From an uncultured Erysipelotrichaceae bacterium (lineage in GTDB: Bacteria; Bacillota_I; Bacilli_A; Erysipelotrichales; Erysipelotrichaceae): a stretch of 6,634 nt of DNA. Positions within the stretch are counted from its first letter, which is position 1; every line of letters starts with the position of its first letter. Made by a program: the position numbers and the translations under genes. Under the pieces are notes generated by a model. That model ran no database searches. It was given only the letters and a program-made list of their open reading frames with translations, and was not told the DNA's origin. The stretch spans positions 1 through 6,634 of the forward strand of contig CAMWMY010000066.1 of the NCBI GenBank assembly GCA_947175465.1, written 5' to 3'. This document shows, one piece after another, positions 6,582 to 6,634 of the stretch.

Positions 6582-6590
6582 ATAGTATCA
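6582..6590 (-). promoter_or_regulatory. Weak extended -10 candidate for the exported-protein gene
   Basis: TGATACTAT on the minus strand fits an extended -10 (TG-n-TACTAT), but the expected -35 position (6610-6605) reads AAAAAG, so the match is one-sided. If used, it gives a leader of roughly 170 bases containing the 12-bp inverted repeat. Another TATAAT lies at 6630-6625 inside the palindrome GTATTATAATAC, with its -35 outside the window. The rest of 6406-6590 shows no other convincing signal. Confidence 0.2.
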
Positions 6591-6634
6591 TTAAAATCTA
6601 TCCTCTTTTTTATGAAACAAACGTATTATAATAC
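6591..6634 (-). CDS. Possible C-terminal tail of an upstream gene
   Basis: One minus-strand frame is open from the right edge to a TAA at 6593-6591 and would encode IIIRLFHKKEDRF as a C-terminus. The hydrophobic-then-basic character would suit the end of a membrane protein. Genes for SipW-type signal peptidases are often next to substrates with this kind of signal peptide, so one is conceivable here, but 13 codons are too few to identify anything. An open frame this short is also common by chance. Confidence 0.22.
   Translation of the reverse strand, partial: IIIRLFHKKEDRF

Noticed and set aside
6612..6634. Plus-strand ATG with an open frame to the right edge (MKQTYYN), plus an extended -10-like TGCTATAGT at 6578-6586
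   Set aside because: There is no Shine-Dalgarno before the ATG (the upstream bases are pyrimidine-rich), the -35 position is poor, and only seven codons are visible.

Overview
The window is AT-rich, gene-dense bacterial DNA with every convincing gene on the minus strand, so transcription runs from high to low coordinates. The low GC, consensus Shine-Dalgarno sites (AAAGGAG, GAGGTGAT), the sporulation-type genes yqfC and yqfD next to phoH, and an exported protein with a SipW-dependent type signal peptide all point to a Firmicute. An Erysipelotrichales-like gut lineage is my best guess from protein style, but this is inference.

Right part (about 6634 to 3921): a large exported protein of about 810 residues, preceded by an AT-rich leader and closed by a strong intrinsic terminator. 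It carries a TasA/camelysin-like signal peptide, an N-terminal region like the CPF_0494-type alternate-signal exported proteins, two Ig-like domains, short repeated acidic 'G-x-N-x-Y ... G-x-D-x-x-x-G-x-x-x-D-I' modules, and a C-terminal DUF6273-like domain. No sortase motif or C-terminal membrane anchor is visible. A possible 13-residue C-terminal tail of another gene sits at the right edge.

Left part (about 3860 to 1): five tightly packed genes that look like one operon, in the order yqfC, yqfD, phoH, an OmpR/PhoB-type response regulator, and its histidine kinase (3' end cut off by the window). yqfC and yqfD overlap by 32 bases. phoH follows yqfD after 16 bases. The phoH/regulator and regulator/kinase junctions are both 8-base ATGNNTAA overlaps, implying translational coupling. 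yqfC-yqfD-phoH is the usual Firmicute order. In Bacillus, pgpH/ybeY-type genes come next, so the two-component system at this point is the main departure in the operon.

Both YqfC and YqfD are shorter than their usual Bacillus counterparts. The kinase has a membrane hairpin and a PAS-like region but essentially no extracytoplasmic domain. I saw no tRNA, rRNA, CRISPR, insertion sequence or phage element. Nothing amounts to a clearly new system; the modular exported protein and the operon-embedded two-component system are the most interesting items.
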